From: an uncultured Bacteroides sp.
GTDB taxonomy: Bacteria; Bacillota; Clostridia; Lachnospirales; Lachnospiraceae
DNA length: 64,000 nt
Assembly: GCA_945913015.1 (NCBI GenBank)
Contig: CAMECH010000001.1
Coordinates: 1-64,000 of the forward strand
Direction: 5' to 3'
This document shows, one piece after another, positions 38,689 through 48,216 of the stretch. The number at the start of each line of letters is the position of its first letter. Within the stretch, counting starts at the first letter, position 1. A program made the position numbers and the translations under genes. The notes under the pieces are model-generated. The model was not told the DNA's origin. It saw only the letters and a program-made list of their open reading frames with translations, and ran no database searches.

Positions 38689-39642
38689 TTAAAAATAAAC
38701 CATCTCTTCCGACGCTGCCTGAGCCGGAGTTACATTTGATGCATAAAGCACAGGTCCTTTTTTGCGGTATGACATCTGAAACTCATACTTAATTGTTGCT
38801 TCAACCCATACCCATGAACGCTCTGTAAGCGACGCTGCATCTGCATAATTACAAATATATCCTATAAATGCCGTATCCGCCTCGCAACAGGTCATTGCCT
38901 TACGTCCCGGTACAAATGTTTTGCCTGCGAATTTTTTGCCCTTGTAAACCTGAGCCTTAAACCTTACCTTTTTATCTTTATAAACTTCAGGACGCTCTGA
39001 AACATCCATATACCAGATTCCGTAATCCGAATCATCCACCTCAATAACATCAGCGTTGATATCATACGGGAGCTGTTCGGCAATGGAAGCTATCTCACCA
39101 TTTGTATTTTCAAACACAATCTGCGCTGCACCGTTTAAAATCTTAACGCTTCGTCTGAACGCGCCGAGATTCATCCCCGGTTCGCATCGGTTGAAAACTA
39201 CCATTTCAGCACTTTTCATTGTCTCTGCCATTGTTGATTTCATGTTGTTCCACATAAGTTCAAATGTTGCGGCATTAACAAGTGTAATACGCTGATATAC
39301 TGTCCATCCGAAAGGCTTTTTAAGCTCATCAAGAAGCGACATTTCCCACATGCCGTTATATTCAATCACAACAAGCCACGGGTCATACTGCTTATCAAGC
39401 TGCGCCAGTCTTTCTGCCGTAAACTCTTCCTTTTCAAGAACCACCATGTCCATTTTGTGTTTCTTAAGCATGGCTTCGTCATATTCGGTATCGCCCTCTT
39501 CACAGACAATCAACAGCTTTTTCTGAGCTTCATCAAACTGTCCCTGCTCAATCGTATCTGAAATAAATGTTGTTTTTCCACTGTCAAGGAAACCGTCAAT
39601 TAAAAACACCGGGATTTCATAATTCTGATCCATTATAAACAT
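38689..39642 (-). CDS. COG0523/CobW-like GTPase family protein
   Basis: 317 aa; IPVFLIDGFLDSGKTTFISDTI P-loop, VVFNRCEPG. Confidence 0.8.
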   Translation of the reverse strand: MFIMDQNYEIPVFLIDGFLDSGKTTFISDTIEQGQFDEAQKKLLIVCEEGDTEYDEAMLKKHKMDMVVLEKEEFTAERLAQLDKQYDPWLVVIEYNGMWEMSLLDELKKPFGWTVYQRITLVNAATFELMWNNMKSTMAETMKSAEMVVFNRCEPGMNLGAFRRSVKILNGAAQIVFENTNGEIASIAEQLPYDINADVIEVDDSDYGIWYMDVSERPEVYKDKKVRFKAQVYKGKKFAGKTFVPGRKAMTCCEADTAFIGYICNYADAASLTERSWVWVEATIKYEFQMSYRKKGPVLYASNVTPAQAASEEMVYF

Positions 39643-39656
39643 TTCCTCCGCTAATA

Positions 39657-40850
39657 CTAGTTAAGGCCAAACAGCTCCTTGAGCTTGTCTTCGTCAAGCT
39701 TTGAGCCTATTACGCATATACGGCCCGTAAAATCAGGCTTTCCGTCTCTTATCTCATATTCACCCGGCACAAGGTCAAAATACATCCAGCCTCCTTCATT
39801 ATCAGGCAGCATGCCTTTTGAGCGGAGAATCTGTCCGTATGTGTCCTCATTTGCAAGCTTTGAAAGAATTTCATCAAGCTTATTTCTGTCAAACTTATCA
39901 GGTGTCTCAACGCCCCAGCTTGTAAACACTTCGTCTGCATGATGGTGATGATGATGTCCGTGTCCTTCCTCGTCGTGGTGATGTCCGCAGCAGCACTCCT
40001 CTCCATCATGGTGATGATGCTCATGCTCATCTTCGTCATGGTGATGGTGGTGCTCATGTTCATCTTCGTCGTGGTGATGTCCGCAGCACTCCTTTCCATC
40101 ATGGTGATGGTGGTGCTCATGCTCATCTTCGTCATCATGGTGGTGTCCGCAGCAGCACTCCTCTCCGTCATGGTGATGATGCTCATGCTCATGCGCAGCG
40201 TGCTCTGCCTCTGCGTGTTCTGCAAGAAGCTCAAGCTCCAGATTTGTTGCATTTTCCATTGCAGCAAGAATCTGGGCACCCTCAAGATCATCCCAAGGCG
40301 TTGTGATAATATGCGCTTTCGGATTAAGTTCACGCATCATCTTAATAACCTGATTAAGCTTTTCCTCTGTCTGATTCTGTGTACGGCTTAAAATAACCGT
40401 GCCGGCATGCTCAATCTGATTATCGAAAAATTCACCGAAATTCTTCATGTATACTTTCGCCTTCAGTGCATCCACAACAGTCGAGGCACTGTTAAGCGTG
40501 ATTTCATTCTCTATATGCAAATCCTTAACTGCTTTTATTACATCAGAAAGTTTACCAACGCCTGATGGTTCAATAATAATTCTGTCCGGATGATATTTGT
40601 CTATTACGTCCTTAAGTGCCGTTCCAAAATCACCTACCAGAGAACAGCAGATACATCCTGAGTTCATCTCTCTTATTTCAATGCCGGCATCCTTTAAAAA
40701 GCCTCCGTCAACACCTATTTCGCCAAATTCATTCTCTATAAGTACAACCTGCTCTCCCTTTAATGCCTCCAGAAGAAGCTTCTTAATAAGTGTAGTCTTT
40801 CCCGCACCAAGAAAACCTGAAATTATATCTACTTTTGTCATCTCTGTCAT
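39657..40850 (-). CDS. COG0523/CobW family GTPase with His/Cys-rich repeat insertion
   Basis: 397 aa; VDIISGFLGAGKTTLIKKLL, MNSGCICCSL metal motif, central HEHHHHDGEECCCGHHHDDEDEHEHHHHHDGKECCGHHH region. Confidence 0.93.
   Translation of the reverse strand: MTEMTKVDIISGFLGAGKTTLIKKLLLEALKGEQVVLIENEFGEIGVDGGFLKDAGIEIREMNSGCICCSLVGDFGTALKDVIDKYHPDRIIIEPSGVGKLSDVIKAVKDLHIENEITLNSASTVVDALKAKVYMKNFGEFFDNQIEHAGTVILSRTQNQTEEKLNQVIKMMRELNPKAHIITTPWDDLEGAQILAAMENATNLELELLAEHAEAEHAAHEHEHHHHDGEECCCGHHHDDEDEHEHHHHHDGKECCGHHHDEDEHEHHHHHDEDEHEHHHHDGEECCCGHHHDEEGHGHHHHHHADEVFTSWGVETPDKFDRNKLDEILSKLANEDTYGQILRSKGMLPDNEGGWMYFDLVPGEYEIRDGKPDFTGRICVIGSKLDEDKLKELFGLN
39930..40205 (-). repeat. Imperfect in-frame tandem repeat coding His/Asp/Glu/Cys-rich segment
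   Basis: Repeated units of TCATGGTGATGATGCTCATGCTCATCTTCG and GTCCGCAGCAGCACTCCTCTCCATCATGG. Confidence 0.85.
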
Positions 40851-40909
40851 TACTTCCTTTCTTTTCTAACAAGCACAACTGCTTTCACAGTAGAATTATA
40901 CAACACATG

Positions 40910-41380
40910 TCAAGCGAGAGGACGCTTATTGATTTCAAATGTCTCCTCAATTATATCACACGCAATACCAACAAGTTCCGCACATGGTCTTTTCCTGTAA
41001 TATTCCTGTGTTCTTTCGGACGGTACACTGCTGCCTTCCGGCTTCTTTAATCCGAGAAGTTCCCGGCACACAATGCTGCCGCCGCCACGCTCCCTGAATA
41101 TTTTTGCCATTTCCTGAACTACCGCATAATTATGTGCTTTGGAATCATGGTCGGTTCCTTCTGTTGCACCGGTCTCAAGTCCCGCAATAAGCGCCATTCC
41201 CGATACACATCCGCACACCTCACGCATTCTTCCGACTCCCGCACCAAATGATGCCGGAATCTTAAATGCAAGATCCTCCGGTATATCATACAGGTCGGCA
41301 TATGCTGCAAAAACCGCCTGAGCACAATTATACCCCTGCTTAAATAACTCAATAGCTTTTTCCCTGCGTGTTTCAATCAT
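40910..41380 (-). CDS. C_GCAxxG_C_C family protein
   Basis: GYNCAQAVFAAY, GAGVGRMREVCGCVSGMALIAGL, spaced Cys residues. Confidence 0.9.
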   Translation of the reverse strand: MIETRREKAIELFKQGYNCAQAVFAAYADLYDIPEDLAFKIPASFGAGVGRMREVCGCVSGMALIAGLETGATEGTDHDSKAHNYAVVQEMAKIFRERGGGSIVCRELLGLKKPEGSSVPSERTQEYYRKRPCAELVGIACDIIEETFEINKRPLA

Positions 41381-41400
41381 AATCCATCATCCTTTCCCGA

Positions 41401-44400
41401 TTATATTCTCCATTGTGCATGGCTGCCCCGACTGCTTTTACTAACCACAAGCTGATTATCTATCTGCTCCTTAAGCTCGGTAACATGCGAAATTATCCCG
41501 ATTGTACGCTTACCGTCTGCAAGCTCGCACAAAATTCCTATTGCCTGCTGCCTGGAATAATCATCAAGTGAGCCGAAGCCCTCATCAATAAACATCGTAT
41601 CAAGACGCACAACTCCTGCCTGACTCTGTATAATGTCCGCCATCCCGAGTGCCATTGCCAGCGCTGCCATAAATGCCTCGCCTCCCGAAAGAGTTTTGAC
41701 GTCTCTGGAAGAATTTGTTATCTCATCATGTATGTCCAAATCAAGCCCGGCCTGACCACGGTTTCCCATGTCACTGATATCCCTGCACTTTAATCTCCAC
41801 TGCCCGCCGTTCATTTTGGCAAGCCTGTAGTTTGCGGCATTAATTATTTTGCGGAAATACTGGCGAAGCACATATGTCTCAAAATCCATTTTGACAGAAC
41901 CACTAAGGCGCCCGCAGGACGTTTCATACAGAGTACCATAAATTTCATACTCCTGCCTTAATGCATTTCTTTGCACGCCGAGCTCCTTAATCTGGCTTAT
42001 AACCTGCTCATTGGCTCTCTTATCACTATATATGTCACTGCACTGTGCAGTAACTGATTTCATCATATCAGCAAGTTCACGCTTAATATTTTCAAGCTCT
42101 GACACTTCAATCCGCCTGATATCCTTTGCCTGCGCTCTGAGAACAGCAAGCCTCTCTCCGGCGACAGCACACTTTTTCTCGTATTCGCCGATATCTTCTG
42201 AAAGCTGCCTCATCACTCCGTCTTCAAGCTTTGCATCAGAATATTCCCGCTTTGTTTCAAAGCCGTTGTCCGCAAGCAGTGAATAAAACTCAGCTTCTCT
42301 TTGTCTGTACTCGCCAAGAAAGTGTTCTTTTCTTTCTTTTTCATTATCTGCCTCTCCCTGCTTTCCTGCAAGCTCTTTTTGCAGATTTTGTACAATTTTT
42401 ACACTTTCTTCATATTCCTGTTCCATATTGTGCAGATTAGTCTTTATACCATTTAAATGTTCTTCTGCCTCTTTGGCGTTTTCAAATTCCAGTCCCTCTT
42501 TAAGGGCGCTGCACTGCTCATTAAGTGACACGCACTGAATTTTTGCGCTGTCAGCCTCTCCTCTTTTTTTCTCAATATCCGCTTTGAGCAAATCTGTTTC
42601 TTCGGCTATTTCTCCAAGCTTTTTTTCATTTTCATCATAAGCGCATATGATTTCCGACAGTTCGCCAAAGGCATCATTCAATTCACCAAGCTGCCCGCCC
42701 AGTTTTTCAATTTGTAAAGATGTATCTGCTCCGTCTGCAAGTATCTCTTTGGAATCGCGTTCCAGTGACTCCTTGTCACTTTCATATTCTTTTCCTGCCG
42801 CTATTGACTTTTCCATTGCTTCCTGCCTTGCGGCATCTTTTGTATCACGCGTATTTTTTGCGGCGTTCACACCGGCCTGCGTAACATCCGCCTGCTGCCT
42901 TTTACATGGTAACGGATGTGAAAGCGAGCCACATACCGGACACGGTTTCCCCTGTTCCAACTGTTCTGCAAGAATCCCTGCCTGCTCGCTCATAAAAATG
43001 CGTTCAAGCCGTTCATATTCGTCATGCGCCTCACTATATTCCGCTGCCCTTTTTTGGTACTCCTGTGCATACTCCTCCACTCTCTTTTTAAGAGTTTCAA
43101 GCTGTTCCTCCCTGACCTTAAGTGCCTTTGTACGGTCGAGAAGCTTTTGTGTCTGCAGGGTCTTATCGGATATCTGCTGCTGCCTTATATGGCAATCCAT
43201 GTGCTGCTTCTGGTATTTTTCCAGTGCTTCTTGTGATTTTATTGCATTTTCAAGCCTCTTGTTAAGCTCTGCAAGGTCTTTTTCCAAATCGCCTGCCGCT
43301 TTTTTTGCTGCCTCAAGCTCACTGCATTTATTGTTATAATTCTCATAATGCGGAATGCTCTCTTCTATCTGTGCCATCCGCACCTTCATTGCAGGGCTTT
43401 CTCTGTCAAATATCTCCTGCTCCTTTGAAAGCTTCTCCTGTTCATTCTTCAGTTCTTCTGATGCCTTTTGAATCCATTCCAAAATGCTTTCATGACGTTT
43501 TGATGAGATTTCCAGATTTTTCCCGGCATCATTAAGTCTTTCTTCCGCAACATTTACAGCCGAGGCACGCTTTGCAAGATTCAGCCGTTCTTTTGACAGA
43601 TTTACGCTTTCTTCCTGTGCATTCAGCTCATCCGCCTCCTTCTGCGCTTCTTCAAGCAGCTCTAATTTTCTGTTGTTTTCTGCGGCACGCAGAAGCTCCG
43701 AATTATTATCGTCGGTTTTCTTCTGTAATTCTTTCTGATTATTTTGCTGCACAATAAGCTGTTTTTCCTGCTCCTGAGCTATTTTGAGCACAATGGCCTC
43801 AGCATTTTCACAATCCGGCTCATTTTTCTTTTTTAATTCCTCAAGTTCTTCTGTCATGCCCTCACTGATTTGAGCTGAAACTCTGACATCCTCGAGCCTT
43901 GCAATATATAATTTGCGGTTATCTTCCAGTGCCTCGCATATTTTTCTGCTTCGTGCCTGCAGCTCCTGCTGTATCTGCCTGTAACTTTCCGTTCTGAATA
44001 TCCTTGAAAATATTTCACGCCTGTCCGATGAATCCGCATACAGAAGTCGCATAAAATCTCCCTGCGCAATCATTGCGACCTGTACAAACTGATTGGCATT
44101 AAGACCTATTATTTCCACAATCTTTGCATTAATTTCAGCTTTTTTCCCCATAAATTCACTGCCATCAGGCATAATCAGTGATACCGATGACTTTTCAATT
44201 GTACTTTTTGGCTCACCCTGCGCATTTTTCCTCTTGCTTTCTCTCTCATATTCAGGATTTCTTGTTATACAATATTCCTTTTTACCATATTCAAAGCTGA
44301 ATCTGACAAATGTAGGCGTATCCGGTTTGGCATACTGGCTTCGCATCATATTACCGCTTCTGTTTCTGCCGCTGGTTTCATCATACAGCGCATACATAAT

Positions 44401-44538
44401 TGCATCAAAAATAGTGGTCTTTCCTGCTCCCGTATCTCCGGTAATCAGAAAAAGCCCTCTTCCCGCCTTGTCAAATTCGATAATTTCTTCATCCGCGTAT
44501 GAACCAAATGCGGACATCACCAGCTTTATCGGTCTCAT
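41401..44538 (-). CDS. sbcC: Exonuclease subunit SbcC (SMC-like ATPase)
   Basis: 1045 aa; Walker A FLITGDTGAGKTTIFDAIMYALYD, zinc hook GKPCPVCGSLSHP, ABC signature VKTLSGGEAFMAALAMALGMAD, Walker B LDTMFIDEGFGSLD. Confidence 0.97.
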   Translation of the reverse strand: MRPIKLVMSAFGSYADEEIIEFDKAGRGLFLITGDTGAGKTTIFDAIMYALYDETSGRNRSGNMMRSQYAKPDTPTFVRFSFEYGKKEYCITRNPEYERESKRKNAQGEPKSTIEKSSVSLIMPDGSEFMGKKAEINAKIVEIIGLNANQFVQVAMIAQGDFMRLLYADSSDRREIFSRIFRTESYRQIQQELQARSRKICEALEDNRKLYIARLEDVRVSAQISEGMTEELEELKKKNEPDCENAEAIVLKIAQEQEKQLIVQQNNQKELQKKTDDNNSELLRAAENNRKLELLEEAQKEADELNAQEESVNLSKERLNLAKRASAVNVAEERLNDAGKNLEISSKRHESILEWIQKASEELKNEQEKLSKEQEIFDRESPAMKVRMAQIEESIPHYENYNNKCSELEAAKKAAGDLEKDLAELNKRLENAIKSQEALEKYQKQHMDCHIRQQQISDKTLQTQKLLDRTKALKVREEQLETLKKRVEEYAQEYQKRAAEYSEAHDEYERLERIFMSEQAGILAEQLEQGKPCPVCGSLSHPLPCKRQQADVTQAGVNAAKNTRDTKDAARQEAMEKSIAAGKEYESDKESLERDSKEILADGADTSLQIEKLGGQLGELNDAFGELSEIICAYDENEKKLGEIAEETDLLKADIEKKRGEADSAKIQCVSLNEQCSALKEGLEFENAKEAEEHLNGIKTNLHNMEQEYEESVKIVQNLQKELAGKQGEADNEKERKEHFLGEYRQREAEFYSLLADNGFETKREYSDAKLEDGVMRQLSEDIGEYEKKCAVAGERLAVLRAQAKDIRRIEVSELENIKRELADMMKSVTAQCSDIYSDKRANEQVISQIKELGVQRNALRQEYEIYGTLYETSCGRLSGSVKMDFETYVLRQYFRKIINAANYRLAKMNGGQWRLKCRDISDMGNRGQAGLDLDIHDEITNSSRDVKTLSGGEAFMAALAMALGMADIIQSQAGVVRLDTMFIDEGFGSLDDYSRQQAIGILCELADGKRTIGIISHVTELKEQIDNQLVVSKSSRGSHAQWRI

Positions 44539-44539
44539 G

Positions 44540-45712
44540 TCAGCCTCCGTTCACTTTATTTATCACTTCTTCAACCGCCTGCTTCTCTGCCTGCGTCAAA
44601 TCTCTCCCCTGCATTTTCCTGAAAAAATTCTTAAATTCTTCCGCCGGGGTAAGCATTCTGTATTCCTCCGAAATTTCCCCGGATGCATTGCCTGTTCTGG
44701 AATTCTGAACACTTACAGAAAGAAGATTTGGAAATATATCTGTAAGCCTTCTGCCTGCATTAAATATTTCACTTTCATCCGTAAGTACAACACTCACATA
44801 ATCATTACACAGCTCCCTGTTGCTGTTCTTTCCGAATTTTTCTGTAATATCTTCAAATTCACCCTTTATCTGTCTTACATCCCGGAGCGGAGTAAGCTGT
44901 ATTTCCTGTATGCATGGCATGCTGCCCTTTTCTCCCAGTTCAACCATTAAAAGGGCCTTGCTGTCATTTTCCTCGCTTACTGAATATTTGAGAAGCGTTC
45001 CGCAATATCTGGCATTCTCTCTTTTTACGCACTGTGCCCTATGGATATGTCCAAGTGCAATATAATCAAAGTTTTCGACTGCCTGTATATCAACATTGTC
45101 AATTCCGCCGATATTTATCGTCTCCGAATCACAGCGGTGCGGCTGCGCTGCGCCATTAGTATACAACTGGTGTGAAACCAGTACATTTCTTCTTGAATAA
45201 TCTATGTTTTCCCGCTCTATTACTGCTCTTACAGCCGAGTCATATGAATCAATCCCATTCTCATATTCTGTATCTTTGAAAACTCCACGGATATATCCCG
45301 GCTTGATAAACGGGAGAAGCCAGAAATCAACCTCTCCCCACTCGTCACTGAATGTAACTTTCCTGATATGGTCAGAAGGTGTTCTTGGCGGCATTCCCGC
45401 AAAATGCACTCCGTTCTTTTCAAAAATTCTGCTTCCGAAACTGAGTCTTTCGGCAGAATCATGATTACCGCTTATAAGAAGAACCGTAACCCCCGCTTTG
45501 CCGAGTGCCGTAATAAAATCGTCAAATACAGTCACCGCCTCTGCTGACGGGGTTGACTTATCGTATACATCACCTGCTATAACAACCGCATCAGGCTTGT
45601 ATTCATTTACCCTGTCAACAACCTGCGAAAGTATATATCTCTGGTCTTCAATCAGACTTCTCTCATGCAGTTGTTTTCCGATATGCAAATCCGATATATG
45701 AAAAAATTTCAT
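44540..45712 (-). CDS. sbcD: Exonuclease subunit SbcD
   Basis: 390 aa; MKFFHISDLHIGKQLH, VIAGDVYDKSTPSAEAV, LISGNHDSAERLSFGS, YIALGHIHRAQ. Confidence 0.97.
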   Translation of the reverse strand: MKFFHISDLHIGKQLHERSLIEDQRYILSQVVDRVNEYKPDAVVIAGDVYDKSTPSAEAVTVFDDFITALGKAGVTVLLISGNHDSAERLSFGSRIFEKNGVHFAGMPPRTPSDHIRKVTFSDEWGEVDFWLLPFIKPGYIRGVFKDTEYENGIDSYDSAVRAVIERENIDYSRRNVLVSHQLYTNGAAQPHRCDSETINIGGIDNVDIQAVENFDYIALGHIHRAQCVKRENARYCGTLLKYSVSEENDSKALLMVELGEKGSMPCIQEIQLTPLRDVRQIKGEFEDITEKFGKNSNRELCNDYVSVVLTDESEIFNAGRRLTDIFPNLLSVSVQNSRTGNASGEISEEYRMLTPAEEFKNFFRKMQGRDLTQAEKQAVEEVINKVNGG

Positions 45713-45793
45713 TTTCCCTCACAATTCACGATATTTTTTCTTTATGATTACTGTATAAAGTATATTTTACCCCAAATTCTTTGTCAACAAAAC

Positions 45794-45825
45794 AAAGCCG
45801 TGAACTTAAACAAATTCACGGCTTT
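45794..45825 (-). terminator. Terminator hairpin downstream of GSIII
   Basis: AAAGCCGTGAA CTTAAACAAA TTCACGGCTTT. Confidence 0.75.
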
Positions 45826-45849
45826 ATTATTACTATATTTTATTGTCGA

Positions 45850-47973
45850 TTACAGTTCAAAAAGCATATCCTCGTATGTAGGCAGTGGCCACATATCCTT
45901 GTCAACTATTGTCTCAAGCTTATCAACAGGAGCTCTGAGTGCTGACATTGCAGGCATTACATCATCATGATAGCTTTCAGCAGAACATTTAGCACATTCC
46001 ATATCTGCTGCTGTCTTTCTTGCTTCCTTAAGTGTTGTGAGTGCTTTCTTAGCCTCAGCAAGAAGTGATGATGTCTCTTTAAGTACCTCTGTCTCAACGC
46101 TTACGTCTGCATCCTCGCATGCAGCCTGAATCTCGTTGATTGAAGCTGCAACATTTGTTGCAAATGCCATTACCGCAGGGAAGATTTCCTTCTGAGCCAT
46201 CTCAATCATAGTCTGTGCTTCCACATTGATAACCTTTGCATAGTTCTCGTAAAGAACTTCTTCTCTAAGCTTAAGCTCTGTCTCATTCATAATGCCAAAC
46301 TTACCAAACAGCTTAATTGCCTTATCTGTTGTAAGTGTCTGAGTAGCTGCAACCATAGACTTAATATTTGGAAGTCCTCTCTTCTCTGCCTCAGCAACCC
46401 ACTCATCTGAATATCCGTTACCATTGAAGATTACTCTCTGATGCTCTGTGAGATATTTTCTAACAAGTGCATCTACTGCCGCATCAACATCAGAAGCCTT
46501 TTCAAGCTCATCAGCAGCTTCGCAGAAAGCTTCTGCAACGATTGCATTCAGTGTTGTATTAGGTGCAGAGATTGAATCATTGGAGCCTACCATACGGAAC
46601 TCAAACTTATTACCTGTAAATGCAAACGGTGATGTTCTGTTTCTGTCTGTTGCATCCTTTGTCATCTTAGTTACAGTGCTGATGCCAAGATCCATCTTGC
46701 TTCCTTCAATAACAGAATCAACCTTACCTTTTTCAATAATCTGCTTAACAATATCTTCAAGCTGGTCACCGAGGAAGATTGAAATAATTGCAGGAGGTGC
46801 CTCATTAGCTCCGAGTCTGTGGTCATTACCAACATCCGATGCAGACTGACGAAGCAGGTCAGCGTGTGTATCAACACCCTTTACGATACATGCAAGAGTC
46901 AGCATAAAGAGCTTATTCTTTGATGGGTCTTCGCCCGGATCAAGGAGATTAACACCGGTATCTGTTCCAAGTGACCAGTTATTATGCTTACCTGAGCCGT
47001 TAACACCTGCAAACGGCTTCTCATGAAGCAGACATGCAAGTCCGTGACGCTCAGCAACCTTTCTAAGGATTTCCATTACTACAAGGTTGTTATCAACCGA
47101 TATATTTGCCTCTGCATAGATAGGTGCAAGCTCATGCTGTCCCGGAGCAACCTCATTGTGCTGTGTTGTAACAGTAATTCCAAGCTTCCAGCACTCCTTG
47201 TTCAAATCCTTCATGAACTCACCGATACGCTCAGGAATTACGCCAAAGTACTGATCTTCAAGCTCCTGACCCTTACATGGTGCTGCACCAAAGAGTGTAC
47301 GTCCTGTAAATACAAGGTCCTTTCTTGCAAGATACTTTTCTCTGTCAACAATAAAGTATTCCTGCTCCGGTCCAACGGAAGCTCCTACTTTTGTTGCTTC
47401 TGTTTCAGGATCAAGAAGCTTTATAATTCTCATTGCTTCCTTGCTTACTGCTTCAATTGAACGAAGAAGCGGAGCCTTCTTGTCAAGTGTTTCTCCTGTA
47501 TATGAGCAGAATACTGCAGGTATGCAAAGCACTGCTCCAATCTTTCCTGTTTTAATATAAACCGGAGATGTAACATCCCAGAATGTATAACCTCTTGCTG
47601 CACAGGTATCTCTCGTTCCGCCTGATGGGAATGAAGATGCATCAGGTTCCTGCATCATAAGAGCCTTACCTGAAAGCTGTGTAATCATATTACCTGACTC
47701 ATCAGGATTTGTAACAAAGGAATCATGCTTCTCTGCAGACAAGCTTACAATTAATGGCTGGAATACATGTGTATAATGTGTTGCACCTTTTTCCTCAGCC
47801 CAGTCTTTCATTGCCTTTGCAATAACATCAGCATCACTCATGCTGAGTTCCTGAAGACCTTCCATTGTCTTCTTAAGATTCTTGTAAACCTTCTTTGGGA
47901 GACGTTCCTGCATAACCTTGTCACTGAATACGTTCTCTCCAAAAACATCAGAAATTGTGTACTTCTCTTCCAT
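45850..47973 (-). CDS. glnN: Glutamine synthetase type III
   Basis: 707 aa; FPSGGTRDTCAARGYTFWDVTSPVYI, EKPFAGVNGSGKHNNWSLGTDTGVNLLDPG, NRTSPFAFTGNKFEFRMVGS. Confidence 0.96.
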   Translation of the reverse strand: MEEKYTISDVFGENVFSDKVMQERLPKKVYKNLKKTMEGLQELSMSDADVIAKAMKDWAEEKGATHYTHVFQPLIVSLSAEKHDSFVTNPDESGNMITQLSGKALMMQEPDASSFPSGGTRDTCAARGYTFWDVTSPVYIKTGKIGAVLCIPAVFCSYTGETLDKKAPLLRSIEAVSKEAMRIIKLLDPETEATKVGASVGPEQEYFIVDREKYLARKDLVFTGRTLFGAAPCKGQELEDQYFGVIPERIGEFMKDLNKECWKLGITVTTQHNEVAPGQHELAPIYAEANISVDNNLVVMEILRKVAERHGLACLLHEKPFAGVNGSGKHNNWSLGTDTGVNLLDPGEDPSKNKLFMLTLACIVKGVDTHADLLRQSASDVGNDHRLGANEAPPAIISIFLGDQLEDIVKQIIEKGKVDSVIEGSKMDLGISTVTKMTKDATDRNRTSPFAFTGNKFEFRMVGSNDSISAPNTTLNAIVAEAFCEAADELEKASDVDAAVDALVRKYLTEHQRVIFNGNGYSDEWVAEAEKRGLPNIKSMVAATQTLTTDKAIKLFGKFGIMNETELKLREEVLYENYAKVINVEAQTMIEMAQKEIFPAVMAFATNVAASINEIQAACEDADVSVETEVLKETSSLLAEAKKALTTLKEARKTAADMECAKCSAESYHDDVMPAMSALRAPVDKLETIVDKDMWPLPTYEDMLFEL

Positions 47974-48028
47974 GTGTCATATCATCCTTTCACGATTTAA
48001 TTTAAGAAGCCGGGGCGATAATAAAATA

Positions 48029-48053
48029 GGCGTCCCTTAAAAAAAGGAACGCC
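48029..48053 (-). promoter_or_regulatory. Terminator/attenuator-like hairpin in GSIII leader
   Basis: Minus strand GGCGTTCCTT TTTTT AAGGGACGCC followed by TATTTTATT, between the promoter region and glnN. Confidence 0.5.
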
Positions 48054-48216
48054 GTTGTCCTACTTAGTAGATGTATCATTTAGTTACCGGCCGCTTAGCC
48101 TGTAAATAAAATAACTCATATCTTTCCAAAATGCAAGTACTTTTTTTAATTTTCTTAAAAAATTTAACTTTTGTACTGCAATGGCCTATTATATGCTTAT
48201 TTCAGGCTTAATATAT

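Noticed and set aside
39930-40205. CRISPR-like or minisatellite array
   Set aside because: Repeats are in-frame, imperfect, without unique spacers, and fully explained by His-rich protein coding.
39939-40391. 150-aa ORF rich in Met/Val on the plus strand
   Set aside because: Pure antisense translation of the His-codon repeats in the CobW-type GTPase.
42647-43339. 230-aa Ser/Cys-rich plus-strand ORF
   Set aside because: Antisense of the SbcC coiled-coil and zinc-hook region.
48000-48110. ANTAR-type antitermination element in the GSIII leader
   Set aside because: Hairpins present, but the paired hexaloops with conserved A1/G4 could not be matched; reported only as an undefined structured leader.
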